From Burkholderiales bacterium (GTDB taxonomy: Bacteria; Pseudomonadota; Gammaproteobacteria; Burkholderiales; Burkholderiaceae_C): DNA of 64,000 nucleotides. Under the pieces are notes generated by a model. It was given only the letters and a program-made list of their open reading frames with translations, did no database searches and was not told where the DNA came from. Shown here in pieces: positions 28,123 through 36,944 of the stretch; position 1 is the stretch's first letter, and each line of letters opens with the position of its first letter. The stretch is from NCBI GenBank assembly GCA_016213325.1, contig JACRAY010000015.1, forward strand, positions 124,001 to 188,000. Reading direction: 5' to 3'. The position numbers and the translations under genes are program-made.

Positions 28123-29781
28123 TCAGTCCCGGGCGTAGATGTCCACGTCCTTGGTTTCCTTCACGAACAGCGTGCCGATGACGACGGTAGCGGCCGCGAT
28201 GATGATCGGGTACCACAGGCCGTTGTACATGTTGCCGGTCTGCGCCACGATGGCGAAGGCGGTGGTGGGCAGCAGGCCGCCGAACCAGCCGTTGCCGATG
28301 TGGTACGGCAGGCTCATCGACGTGTAGCGGATGCGGGTCGGGAACATCTCCACCAGCATGGCGGCGATCGGGCCGTAGACCATGGTCACCAGGATCACCA
28401 GGTAGGTGAGGATCACGATGATCATCAGCTTGTCGACCTTGGCCGGGTCGGCCTTGGTCGGGTAGCCGGCGGCCTTCAGCGCGTCAGCCACGCCCTTCTT
28501 GAACTCGGCGTCCTTCTTCTTCGCCTCGTCGGGGGCCAGGCCCTTGCTGGAGTAGCCCTGGATCACGGTCTCGCCGACCTTGATGGAGGCGGGCGTGCCG
28601 GCAGCGGCGGGCGCGTTCTCGTAGCTCACCGAAGCGCCGGCCAGCACCTGCTTGGCGATGTCGCACGAGCTGGTGAACTTGACGGTGCCGGTCGGGTTGA
28701 ACTGGAACGAGCACTCGCTGGCATCGGCCGTCACGACGACCTTGTTCTTCGCCTGCGCGGCGGCCAGGTCGGGGTTGGCGGCCTTGGTCAGCGCGCCGAA
28801 CACCGGGAAGTACGTGAGCGCGGCCAGCAGGCAGCCCGCCATGATGATGGGCTTGCGGCCGATCTTGTCGGACAGGGCGCCGAAAACGATGAAGAACGGC
28901 GTGCCGATCACCAGCGAGGCAGCCACCAGGATGTTGGCGGTGGCGCCGTCGACCTTGAGGGCCTGCGTCAGGAAGAACAGCGCGTAGAACTGGCCCGTGT
29001 ACCACACCACGGCCTGGCCGGCGGTCAGGCCGATCAGCGCCAGGATCACGATCTTCAGGTTCTTCCACTGGCCGAACGACTCGGTCAGCGGGGCCTTCGA
29101 GGTCTTGCCCTCGGCCTTCATCTTCTGGAAGGCGGGCGATTCGTTCATCGACAGGCGGATCCACACCGACACGGCCAGCAGGAAGATGGACACCAGGAAC
29201 GGGATGCGCCAGCCCCAGTCGGCAAAGGCAACCTCGCCCATGATCGTGCGCGTGCCCAGGATCACCATCAGCGACAGGAACAGGCCCAGCGTCGCGGTGG
29301 TCTGGATCCAGGACGTGTACGCACCGCGCTTGCCGTGCGGGGCATGCTCGGCCACGTAGGTGGCGGCACCGCCGTATTCACCGCCGAGCGCCAGGCCCTG
29401 CAGCAGCCGCAGCGCGATCAGGATGACCGGGGCCGCGACGCCGATCGAGGCGTAGGTGGGCAGGATGCCGACGATGAAGGTCGACAGGCCCATGATCAGG
29501 ATGGTGACCAGGAACGTGTACTTGCGCCCGATCATGTCGCCCAGGCGGCCGAAGAAGATCGCGCCGAAGGGACGCACGATGAAGCCCGCGGCAAAGGCCA
29601 GCAGCGCGAAGATGAACGCGGAGCCTGCGTCCAGCCCCGAGAAGAACTGCTTGGCGATGATGGCGGCGAGCGAGCCGTACAGGTAGAAGTCGTACCACTC
29701 GAAGACGGTGCCGAGCGACGAGGCGAAGATGACCTTCTTCTCCTCGGCGGTCATCGGCCGGTTGGCGGATGCGGTGGACAT
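28123..29781 (-). CDS. MHS-type MFS transporter with a large periplasmic insertion
   Basis: This 552-residue permease belongs to the metabolite:H+ symporter subfamily (ProP/KgtP/ShiA-like). It opens FASSLGTVFEWYDFYLYGSL and has the loop motif GRLGDMIGRK and ALGGEYGGAATYVAEHAP. Between helices 8 and 9 (about residues 331-450) lies a soluble insert of roughly 120 residues with two cysteines (C357, C373). Classic MHS carriers lack it, but many Burkholderiales homologues appear to have it. The substrate, probably a carboxylate or zwitterion, is unknown. It stands alone behind a 280-bp leader. Confidence 0.9.
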   Translation of the reverse strand: MSTASANRPMTAEEKKVIFASSLGTVFEWYDFYLYGSLAAIIAKQFFSGLDAGSAFIFALLAFAAGFIVRPFGAIFFGRLGDMIGRKYTFLVTILIMGLSTFIVGILPTYASIGVAAPVILIALRLLQGLALGGEYGGAATYVAEHAPHGKRGAYTSWIQTTATLGLFLSLMVILGTRTIMGEVAFADWGWRIPFLVSIFLLAVSVWIRLSMNESPAFQKMKAEGKTSKAPLTESFGQWKNLKIVILALIGLTAGQAVVWYTGQFYALFFLTQALKVDGATANILVAASLVIGTPFFIVFGALSDKIGRKPIIMAGCLLAALTYFPVFGALTKAANPDLAAAQAKNKVVVTADASECSFQFNPTGTVKFTSSCDIAKQVLAGASVSYENAPAAAGTPASIKVGETVIQGYSSKGLAPDEAKKKDAEFKKGVADALKAAGYPTKADPAKVDKLMIIVILTYLVILVTMVYGPIAAMLVEMFPTRIRYTSMSLPYHIGNGWFGGLLPTTAFAIVAQTGNMYNGLWYPIIIAAATVVIGTLFVKETKDVDIYARD

Positions 29782-30060
29782 GGGTTCTTGTCTCCAGTTG
29801 GGGCACCCGACATGGATGCGTGGGGCGGATTCTTGGAGGACGCTCTGACCCAGCTCTGACGCGCAGCCAACCGGAACTTGCGCCAGTCCAACAGGGACTT
29901 ACGGCCAACTGAACCGGTTCTTACCGAATCAGGTGTAACCCGGTGACGGCCTTTCACCATGCGGAGAAACAGGGCGTTCGGGCTGGCCGGACCCCTTGGT
30001 AAACCCTTGGTCCGGCCGTGGCCTGGGACTTTCCCTAGGTTTTGGCCTTTTCCGGAGCGA
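29782..30060. other. Intergenic region upstream of the MHS gene
   Basis: This 279-bp stretch has no credible frame. It holds the promoter region of the leftward transporter gene, an AACCGGTT palindrome, and the long inverted repeat described separately near the exonuclease end. No clear sigma-70 or sigma-54 promoter could be assigned. Confidence 0.6.
29985..30017 (-). terminator. Inverted repeat downstream of the exonuclease operon
   Basis: GGCCGGACC and GGTCCGGCC are perfect 9-bp arms around a 15-nt loop. They lie 44 bp after the last gene of the leftward acetate operon. There is no U-tract, so it may be a transcript-stabilising stem or a factor-dependent end and not an intrinsic terminator. 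Confidence 0.45.
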
Positions 30061-32229
30061 TCAGTAGCTCACCCGCGCGAAGTAAGTCTGCTGCGCGGCG
30101 TCGCGGGCCTGTCCCAGCGTGTGGATGCCGCGCTCGGCGAGCAGCGGCACCAGCTTCAGGAAGACTTCGGCGGTCACCATCGCATCGCCCAGCGCCGTGT
30201 GGCGGCCCAGCACGGTGACCCCGAAGCGCTGCGCCAACGCTTCGAGCCGGTGCGAATCCTGGTGCGGATGCACCAGCGCCGACAGCAGCAGGGTGTCGAG
30301 CACGGGCTGGTCGAACACGAGGCCGGTCAACGGCTGTTTCAGCTCGAGAAAGCGCATGTCGAACGCGACGTTGTGCCCGACCAGCACGGTGTCGTGCGCG
30401 AAGGCATGGAAGGCCGGCAGCACCTGGGCGATGGTGGGCGCGCCGCGCACCATGTCCTGCGTGATGCCGTGGATGGGAATGGAGGCAACCGATATGTCGC
30501 GCTGCGGGTCGACCAGCTGCTCGAAGCAGTCTTCGCGGCGCACCTTGCCGGCCACGACGCGCGTCGCGCCGAGCTGGATGATCTCGTCGCCCGCCGACGG
30601 CTGCAGCCCCGTGGTCTCGGTGTCGAACACGGTGTACACCAGGTCGACGAGGCGGCGGTCCGCCAGTTCGCGCGCCTGGTCGGTGGCGCGGAACAGGTCG
30701 AAGTCGTAGGTCTCGGGCCGGCTGCCGTCGCGTGCGGCCAACGCAGCATCACGTTGCTCGCCGGCGTCGGCGGTCGGCAGCAGCAGCCGAAAGAAGCACT
30801 CGTGCCGCACCCGCTCGCGCTCGAACCAGAACGCGCCGTCGTGGCGTTCGACGACATCGCGCACCGTCAGCGCCAGCGTGTCCGCGCCGACGCGGATCGC
30901 ATCGGTCTCCCAGGTCGCGACCGTCTCGCTGCTCATCGCCTGGCCGGCCCAGACCAGGTCCAGGTTCGCGCGCGCGCCGGCCGCCGCCGCCAGGCGCAGG
31001 CGCAGCGACTTGAAACCGTACTCGTCGACCAGCCGGCCGGCCAGGTGGATCAGCAACTGCAGCAACGAGAAGCTGTCGACCCGCAGCCACAGCCCCGGGT
31101 CGACCTCGTCGATGTCGACCCGGCAGCCGTGCAGCGTTTCGATGCGCCGCGCGGCGGCCGCGAACAGGTCGGCACCGAGCATGTCCTCCAGCGGCCAGCG
31201 TGTCTTCATGGCCTGCGTGGCGTGGCTGGACAGGTCGCGCACACGCCGGCTCATCGCCTGCACCTCGTCGCGCACGATGCCGACCAGGCGTTCGCGCGTG
31301 GCCGCCTCGAGGTCGTCGTAGTCGAGCATCTCCACGGCCGCCTGCAGCGTGCCCAGCGACGACCGGCTGCCTTCGGTCAGCGCGTTCAGCAGCCGGTCGC
31401 GCTCGGACTCCGCGGCGAAGTCGCGCGTGATGTTGTCCAGCATCAGCACGAAGCCGTCGAGCGCCACCGAGCCCGGCTCGCTGCCACTGCGGCGCACCGG
31501 CGCCATCTGCACGCGCAGCAACTGGCCGGCACGCGTGCCGGTGACGAACTGCGCCGAGGGCTGCGCAGCGCCGCGCTGCAGGCGCTGCTGCACGCTTTCC
31601 AGCGCATGCGCGACGAGGTTGCGGTCGAACACGGCGTAGATCGACCGGCCCAGGCCGATCAGCTCGGCGCCGTCGGCCGTGGCGGGGGCCGGGGACAGCG
31701 CGCGGAACTGCGCCCGGGCGCGGGCGTTGTACAGCAGGATGCGGCCGTCCAGGTTGCAGACCACCACGCTCTGCACCAGCTCCGCCATCAGGGCGGCCAG
31801 CCGGTTGCGTTCCAGTTCCACGCCGCGGCTGGCCTCGAGCACCTCCTCGGCCATCCGCGCACGCAGCCTCTCGCGCTCGCTGGCGAAGCGATTGATGACC
31901 GCAGCCAGCGCCTGCGTTTCGGTGCTGCCGACGGCATGCAGCTCGCGTTGCACTTCCGAGGCCAGCAGCACTTGCGCCTCTTCGGCCAGCCGGGCGCCTG
32001 CGGCGACCCAGCGCAGGTAGGCCCAGCGCACGAGCGCGCCGAGGGCACCCGCCAGCACGAGCCCGGCAAACAGCACCAGCGCGGCGCGGGGCTGCGCCAT
32101 TGCCGCGAACGCCGCACGCTCGCCCGGCTCCAGGGTCGCCACGAACAGCGCGCCGACGATGGCCGCGCACGACGCCAGCAGCGCGCCGGGCAACAGCGCC
32201 GAGGCCAACTCGCGCCGGTCGAACTTCAT
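30061..32229 (-). CDS. Membrane sensor-like protein fused to a DEDDh 3'-5' exonuclease (DnaQ/PolC type)
   Basis: This 722-residue protein has two N-terminal membrane helices (about 10-75), a HAMP/coiled part and a PAS-like segment (ELVQSVVVCNLDGRILLYNARA). A kinase-like region follows in which the phospho-acceptor histidine is missing (LTEGSRSSLGTLQAAVEML). The C-terminal exonuclease is at about 530-715. All exonuclease motifs are intact: FDTETTGL, GHNVAFDMRFL and RHTALGDAMVT. The gene overlaps the response regulator by 4 nt. The architecture matches the nuclease gene found beside actP in pseudomonads. The link between acetate sensing and nuclease activity is unknown. Confidence 0.88.
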   Translation of the reverse strand: MKFDRRELASALLPGALLASCAAIVGALFVATLEPGERAAFAAMAQPRAALVLFAGLVLAGALGALVRWAYLRWVAAGARLAEEAQVLLASEVQRELHAVGSTETQALAAVINRFASERERLRARMAEEVLEASRGVELERNRLAALMAELVQSVVVCNLDGRILLYNARARAQFRALSPAPATADGAELIGLGRSIYAVFDRNLVAHALESVQQRLQRGAAQPSAQFVTGTRAGQLLRVQMAPVRRSGSEPGSVALDGFVLMLDNITRDFAAESERDRLLNALTEGSRSSLGTLQAAVEMLDYDDLEAATRERLVGIVRDEVQAMSRRVRDLSSHATQAMKTRWPLEDMLGADLFAAAARRIETLHGCRVDIDEVDPGLWLRVDSFSLLQLLIHLAGRLVDEYGFKSLRLRLAAAAGARANLDLVWAGQAMSSETVATWETDAIRVGADTLALTVRDVVERHDGAFWFERERVRHECFFRLLLPTADAGEQRDAALAARDGSRPETYDFDLFRATDQARELADRRLVDLVYTVFDTETTGLQPSAGDEIIQLGATRVVAGKVRREDCFEQLVDPQRDISVASIPIHGITQDMVRGAPTIAQVLPAFHAFAHDTVLVGHNVAFDMRFLELKQPLTGLVFDQPVLDTLLLSALVHPHQDSHRLEALAQRFGVTVLGRHTALGDAMVTAEVFLKLVPLLAERGIHTLGQARDAAQQTYFARVSY

Positions 32230-32594
32230 GTGCCCAGCAGCTCGCGAATGCGCTCTGCCAGCTCGCGCGTGGAGAACGGCTTGGTCATGTAAGCGTCGGC
32301 GCCCATGGCACTGCCCTTGGCAAGGTCGGTGTCGCGCCCCTTGGCACTGAGCATCAGGATCTTCACGCCGGCGAGCGCCTCGTCGGCGCGCACCGCCTGG
32401 CACACTTCGAAGCCGCTCTTGCCGGGCATCATCACGTCCAGCAGCACCAGGTCGGGCCGCTCGTCGCGGATCATCGCCAGCGCCATGTCGCCGTCGCGCG
32501 CCACGCTGACACGGTGGCCCTCGCGCTTGAGCAGCAGCTCCAGCGACACGACGATGTTGGGCTCGTCGTCGGCTATCAGGACATGCTTGGTCAT
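32226..32594 (-). CDS. Single-domain response regulator (CheY-like)
   Basis: The 122-residue receiver is all there is; no output domain follows. The acidic pocket is in IADDEPN, the phospho-acceptor Asp in LLDVMMPG, the Ser in LSAKG and the Lys in YMTKPF. It overlaps the kinase gene upstream and the exonuclease gene downstream by 4 nt each, so it should be phosphorylated by the adjoining transporter-like kinase. In the related CrbSR system the regulator carries a LuxR-type DNA-binding domain, which is absent here. Confidence 0.93.
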   Translation of the reverse strand: MTKHVLIADDEPNIVVSLELLLKREGHRVSVARDGDMALAMIRDERPDLVLLDVMMPGKSGFEVCQAVRADEALAGVKILMLSAKGRDTDLAKGSAMGADAYMTKPFSTRELAERIRELLGT

Positions 32595-35215
32595 GAGCTT
32601 GTCGCCTCCTCGTGCTGCCAGGGAAGATCGAAGCCGAAGCAGGCGCCTTGCCCCGGCAGCGAGCGCAGCCACATCGCCCCGCCGTAGTGCTCGACGATCT
32701 GCCGGCTGATCGGCAGGCCGAGCCCGGTCCCCTGCGGCCGGTGGGCGGCGTCGCCGCCCTGGCGGAACTTCTGGAACACCTGCTCCTGCTGCGCCACCGG
32801 AACACCGGGACCATTGTCCCGCACCTCGATGGTTGCTGCGCGCGCGTCGGCCGACAAGGTAACGCGCACGCGGCCGCTGTCCCGGGGGACGAACTTGGCG
32901 GCGTTCGACAACAGGTTCAGCATCACTTGCAGCAGCCGGTCGCGGTCGGCGCGCAGCGAGGGCAGGCGATCCGGCAGCTCCACATCGAGCGTCGCGCCGC
33001 GCTCGCGGAACACGCCGGCCGTGGTCTGCGCCGCGTGGGTCACCAGTTCGCGCAAGTCCACCGCCTCGTTGCGCCATTCGGCATGGCCGGACTCGATCTT
33101 CGCCATGTCCAGCACCTGGTTGACCAGGCGCGACAAGCGCTCGGACTCGGCCACCACCAGCTCCAGGCACTGCTGCCGCTGCGCGGCGTCCATGTCCGGG
33201 TCGTCGCGCATCAGCTCGGCAAACGCGCGGATCGATGTGAGTGGCGTGCGCAGTTCATGCGTGACCGACGACATGAAGTCGTCCTTTTGCCGGTCCAGGT
33301 CTTCCAGCCGTCGGTTCAGCGCGCGCACCTGCGACGCTTCGTCCAGCAGGCCCAGGATGGCAGCCGGGTCCGGCGGCTCCTCTTCGGCAACGGCGGCGAC
33401 GACGACATGCGCCGAGGCACTGCCGATGGCGCCGGCCAGTGCGGCTTCGACCTCCTGCACCAGCTGCTCATCGGGCAGGTCGCGCCGCCGAGCGTCGGCC
33501 AGGAGCCGCTGCGCCGCCTCGGCGCCGAGAAAGCGCGCCAGCAGCTGCTGCAGCTCGGCGCGCCCCGCCCGGCCGCGCCAGCCACTGGCCGGCGCCGCAG
33601 CACGAAACACGTCGACGAAGCGCACCGCCTGCGCGGCCTCGCGCGCCGTGGGCGCCTTCACCAGCGAGACGACCACGAACAGCCCGGCGTTGGCCAGCAG
33701 GCTCCATAGCAGCGCATGCGTCAGGCTGTCGAAGCCGGTAAGTCCCAACAGCTGCTCGGGCCTGAGCAGGGCGAGCCCGAACGGGCCCTGCTCGAGGAAG
33801 CCCGCATCCAGCCAACCGGACTTGGCGACGGACGGCAGCATCAGCGTCCACGCCCATAAGGCGAAGCCGGCCGCCAGCCCGGCCAGCGCACCGGCGCGCG
33901 TACCGCCCTTCCAGTACATGCCACCGAGCAGCGCCGGGGCAAACTGCGCCACGGCGGCAAAGCTGATGAGGCCGATGCTCACCAGCGCCGGGGCCTCGCC
34001 GGCGATGCGGAAGTAGGCGTAACCGAGCAGCAGCAGCGCCACGATCACCGTGCGCCGCACGGCCAGTGGCGCCGCGCTTAAGTCACGCGAGCTGCGTTGC
34101 CAGCGCAGCAGCAGCGGCATGACGAGGTCGTTGCTCACCATCGTGGAGATGGCGATCGCCTCCACGATGATCATGCCGGTGGCCGCGGAGAGGCCGCCGA
34201 TGAAAGCGATGAGGGCCAGCGCCGGCCAGCCGGCGGCCAGTGGCAGCGACAGCACGAAAGCCTCCGGGTTGGCCTGCCCTTGCCCGAAGTGCAGCAGTCC
34301 GCCCAGCGCGATCGGCAGCACGAACAGGTTGATCGCGAGCAGGTATGCCGGGAAGGCCCAGCTCGCTCGGCGCAAGTGGCGCTCGTCGACGTTCTCCACC
34401 ACCATCACCTGGAACTGCCGCGGCAGGAAGATCACCGACAGCATGGCCAGCAGGGTCAGCGCTGCCCACTGCCCGGCGGGAAAGCGTGCCTCGCCGCCCA
34501 GGCCCGTCAGCGGCCGCAGCTCCGGGATGGCCGCGGCGCGCTCGAAGATTTCGCGTGGCCCGTCGAACAAGCCCCAGCACACGAACACACCGACGGCGAT
34601 GAAGGCCAACAGCTTGACGACGGACTCGAAGGCAATCGCGGCGACCATGCCCTCGTGGCGCTCGTTGCTGTCGAGGTGGCGCGTGCCGAAGGCGACGGTG
34701 AAGCCGGCCAGCACCAATGCGATGTAGAACGTGCTGTCCTGCCACCAGGGTCCGTGCGTGTCCGCGGCTTGCGCGGTCAGCACCGCCAGCCCGCCGGCGA
34801 TCGCCTTCAGCTGCAGCGCGACGTACGGCAAGATGCCGATCACGGCGATCAGTGTCACCAGTGCGGCCAGCAGCCGGCTCTTGCCATAGCGGCTGGCGAT
34901 GAAGTCCGCGATCGTGGTGATGCGGCCCGCGCGCGCGATGCGCACCATCTTGCGCAGCACCGTCCAGGCCAGCAGCATGGCCAGCGTGGGCCCGAGGTAG
35001 ATCGGCAGGAACCATAGCCCCTGCGTGGCCGCGCGGCCGACACTGCCGAAGTAGGTCCAGGCGGTGCAGTAGACCCCCATCGACAGCGTGTAGACCCAGG
35101 CATTGCCGATGACCGACCGGCCCGCGGCCGCGCGACGGTCGGCCCAGTACGCCACGCCGAACAGCACCAGCAGGTAGGCGAACGAGGCGGCGAGGACCAG
35201 CGAGGGCGTCAGCAT
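32591..35215 (-). CDS. Sodium/solute-symporter-like histidine kinase (CrbS/CbrA type)
   Basis: This 874-residue protein begins with an SSS/SLC5 transporter domain of about 13 helices (residues 1-500). A linker follows, then DHp/HATPase domains at about 635-874. The phospho-acceptor is His 653 in FMSSVTHELRTPLTS. The ATP lid shows NLLSNAAKF, DNGPGVP and GTGLGLPISRQIVEHYGG. CrbS- and CbrA-type kinases sense or transport small organic acids or amino acids, and CrbS controls acetate use. Its setting between ActP and the regulator fits acetate sensing. Specificity is inferred. Confidence 0.93.
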   Translation of the reverse strand: MLTPSLVLAASFAYLLVLFGVAYWADRRAAAGRSVIGNAWVYTLSMGVYCTAWTYFGSVGRAATQGLWFLPIYLGPTLAMLLAWTVLRKMVRIARAGRITTIADFIASRYGKSRLLAALVTLIAVIGILPYVALQLKAIAGGLAVLTAQAADTHGPWWQDSTFYIALVLAGFTVAFGTRHLDSNERHEGMVAAIAFESVVKLLAFIAVGVFVCWGLFDGPREIFERAAAIPELRPLTGLGGEARFPAGQWAALTLLAMLSVIFLPRQFQVMVVENVDERHLRRASWAFPAYLLAINLFVLPIALGGLLHFGQGQANPEAFVLSLPLAAGWPALALIAFIGGLSAATGMIIVEAIAISTMVSNDLVMPLLLRWQRSSRDLSAAPLAVRRTVIVALLLLGYAYFRIAGEAPALVSIGLISFAAVAQFAPALLGGMYWKGGTRAGALAGLAAGFALWAWTLMLPSVAKSGWLDAGFLEQGPFGLALLRPEQLLGLTGFDSLTHALLWSLLANAGLFVVVSLVKAPTAREAAQAVRFVDVFRAAAPASGWRGRAGRAELQQLLARFLGAEAAQRLLADARRRDLPDEQLVQEVEAALAGAIGSASAHVVVAAVAEEEPPDPAAILGLLDEASQVRALNRRLEDLDRQKDDFMSSVTHELRTPLTSIRAFAELMRDDPDMDAAQRQQCLELVVAESERLSRLVNQVLDMAKIESGHAEWRNEAVDLRELVTHAAQTTAGVFRERGATLDVELPDRLPSLRADRDRLLQVMLNLLSNAAKFVPRDSGRVRVTLSADARAATIEVRDNGPGVPVAQQEQVFQKFRQGGDAAHRPQGTGLGLPISRQIVEHYGGAMWLRSLPGQGACFGFDLPWQHEEATSS

Positions 35216-35222
35216 CCCGACC

Positions 35223-35426
35223 TCATTCGTCCGGCGGCCCGGCCTCGGCCACCCAGGCCGCCACGGCGATCAGGAGCGCCCAACCGGCAAAGATCGCCAG
35301 CGGCAGCAGCGGCAGGCCCGCCACCGTCGCGTCGCGGTCCCACAGCGCGAGCAACGGGAAGTTCAGCAGCGCCCAGCCGGCCGCGAAGAGGGCGATCAGC
35401 CGCTGCTGGCGAAGCGCATCGGGCAT
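35223..35426 (-). CDS. 67-residue two-span membrane protein
   Basis: The short frame has two hydrophobic helices (LIALFAAGWALLNFPLLALW and LPLAIFAGWALLIAVAAWVA). Its stop is 7 bp from the start of the sensor kinase. Small proteins of this kind often precede SSS-type kinases. The function is unknown. It is probably part of the operon. Confidence 0.82.
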   Translation of the reverse strand: MPDALRQQRLIALFAAGWALLNFPLLALWDRDATVAGLPLLPLAIFAGWALLIAVAAWVAEAGPPDE

Positions 35427-35445
35427 GGCATGCCTCCTTCTGCCT

Positions 35446-36876
35446 TCACAGGCTGTCCAGGTGGAAGCGCTGGCGCAGCACGGCGCGGAAGCGCCGCACG
35501 ATGGCGAGCGCTCCCTTCAGCTGGTCGCGGTCCAGGGTGCTCAGCTCCGAGGGCCGCACCAGGTTGCTGGCCGCCTCGCCGCCCGCACGCTGGCGCAGTT
35601 GCTGGCGCAGCTTCAGGCCCATGAGGTAGTACAGCGCTTCGACCAGGTCGGTGCCCAGCGCCGCGTCGAACTGGCCCAGGTCGGCCAGGCGCTTCAGGCG
35701 GTCCGCCGTGCCTCGCTCGCAAATCCCGTGGCACAGGGCCAGCGCGCGCACGCCATGCACGATCGGGAAGCTTCCCAGCTTTTTCAGGTCCAGCGGCTGC
35801 TCGTCGGCGCGTGCCGTGAGGCGCGACCACCAGCTGGCCGGCTCGTCGAACTGGTCGGCCGCCGCCGCGAAGCGCGCGAAGAACGCATCGCCGCCCACCA
35901 GGATGCGGGCTAGATGTTCGCGCAAGCCGTCCGCGAGCGTCGCGTCGCCGGCCACCGCGTATGCATCGAAGAACATGGCCAGGTGCATCACCCCCTGCGG
36001 CTGGCTGCCGTAGACCCAGTCACGCATCGCGTCGCGGAACTGCCCGGCGCTGCCCCGCCAGGCCGGGTTGGTGAGCATGATCTCGCCCGGACAGGGGGGC
36101 CAGCCGCAGTCGATAAGTGCGGCATTGAACTCGCGGGCGACCTCCTCCAGCTGCGGGAAATCGAAGCCGTCGCGCAGCACCAGCGCATTGTCCTGGTCGG
36201 TCTTCACGATCTGCTCGCCGCGGCCCTCGCTGCCCATCACCAGCAGGCACGAGTTGGCCACCAGTTGCGGTGGCGCGACCAGCTGCCACAGCCGCGCCAG
36301 CAGCCGCCGGTTGAGCTCGCCCACCAGGCGCGCGATGCGTTCCACCCGGAGGCCGCCGTCGTGCAGCTGGGCGACCAGGCCGTCGATGCGCTGCGCCGCG
36401 GCGCGCAGGTCGGCAGTTGTAGTGGCCTGGTCGATCTGCAGCACGGCCAGGTGCGAATGGTTGGCCACGAAGCTCACCAGGTCGAGCTGGCCGAGCACGC
36501 CCACCACCTCGGCGCCGTCACGCACGACCAGGCGATTGACGCGACAGCGCACCATCAGCCACAGCGCCTCGAACAGGTCCGCGCCGGCATCGGCTTCGAC
36601 CAGCTCGAAGCGCGCCAGGTCGCGCACCGCCAGCGCCGTCGGCGGCTCGGGCCGCAGCACCGCGTCACGCAGGTCTGTCGTGGTGAAGATGCCGAGCCGC
36701 TCGCCGTCGCGCACCAGGGTGTGCGTGAGGCCCCCGGCCGCCAGCTCGCGGCACACCGAGACCAGGTCCAGCGCGCCGTCGACATAGTGGGCCGGCTGCA
36801 GGCAGGCGTCGCGCACGCAGGCGCTGATCAGCGTGAGCGTCTCGCGCTGCGACTCGAATCCGGCGGTTGGCGACAT
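35446..36876 (-). CDS. CBS-domain / DUF294 nucleotidyltransferase-like protein
   Basis: This 476-residue cytosolic protein has an N-terminal CBS pair (about 10-135, with GIFTTTDLRDAVL and VVGVLGQLDLVSF). A DUF294 putative nucleotidyltransferase follows, with GSEGRGEQIVKTDQDNALVL near 210-230, and then a DUF294 C-terminal helical domain. The motif GSxGRxE..TDQD resembles the GlnD/protein-nucleotidyltransferase active site. Homologues sit beside actP in pseudomonads. It may sense adenine nucleotides and modify or regulate the permease or kinase. The target is unknown. Confidence 0.88.
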   Translation of the reverse strand: MSPTAGFESQRETLTLISACVRDACLQPAHYVDGALDLVSVCRELAAGGLTHTLVRDGERLGIFTTTDLRDAVLRPEPPTALAVRDLARFELVEADAGADLFEALWLMVRCRVNRLVVRDGAEVVGVLGQLDLVSFVANHSHLAVLQIDQATTTADLRAAAQRIDGLVAQLHDGGLRVERIARLVGELNRRLLARLWQLVAPPQLVANSCLLVMGSEGRGEQIVKTDQDNALVLRDGFDFPQLEEVAREFNAALIDCGWPPCPGEIMLTNPAWRGSAGQFRDAMRDWVYGSQPQGVMHLAMFFDAYAVAGDATLADGLREHLARILVGGDAFFARFAAAADQFDEPASWWSRLTARADEQPLDLKKLGSFPIVHGVRALALCHGICERGTADRLKRLADLGQFDAALGTDLVEALYYLMGLKLRQQLRQRAGGEAASNLVRPSELSTLDRDQLKGALAIVRRFRAVLRQRFHLDSL

Positions 36877-36944
36877 GGCTGCCCTGGAGGACGAACAGGA
36901 CGGCAGGCAAGTATGCCAGCCGTCCTGTCGCGCTTTGCCCGGGT

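Noticed and set aside
29782..30060. Sigma-54 promoter for the MHS transporter
   Set aside because: TGGCGC occurs but the TTGC element at the right spacing is missing.
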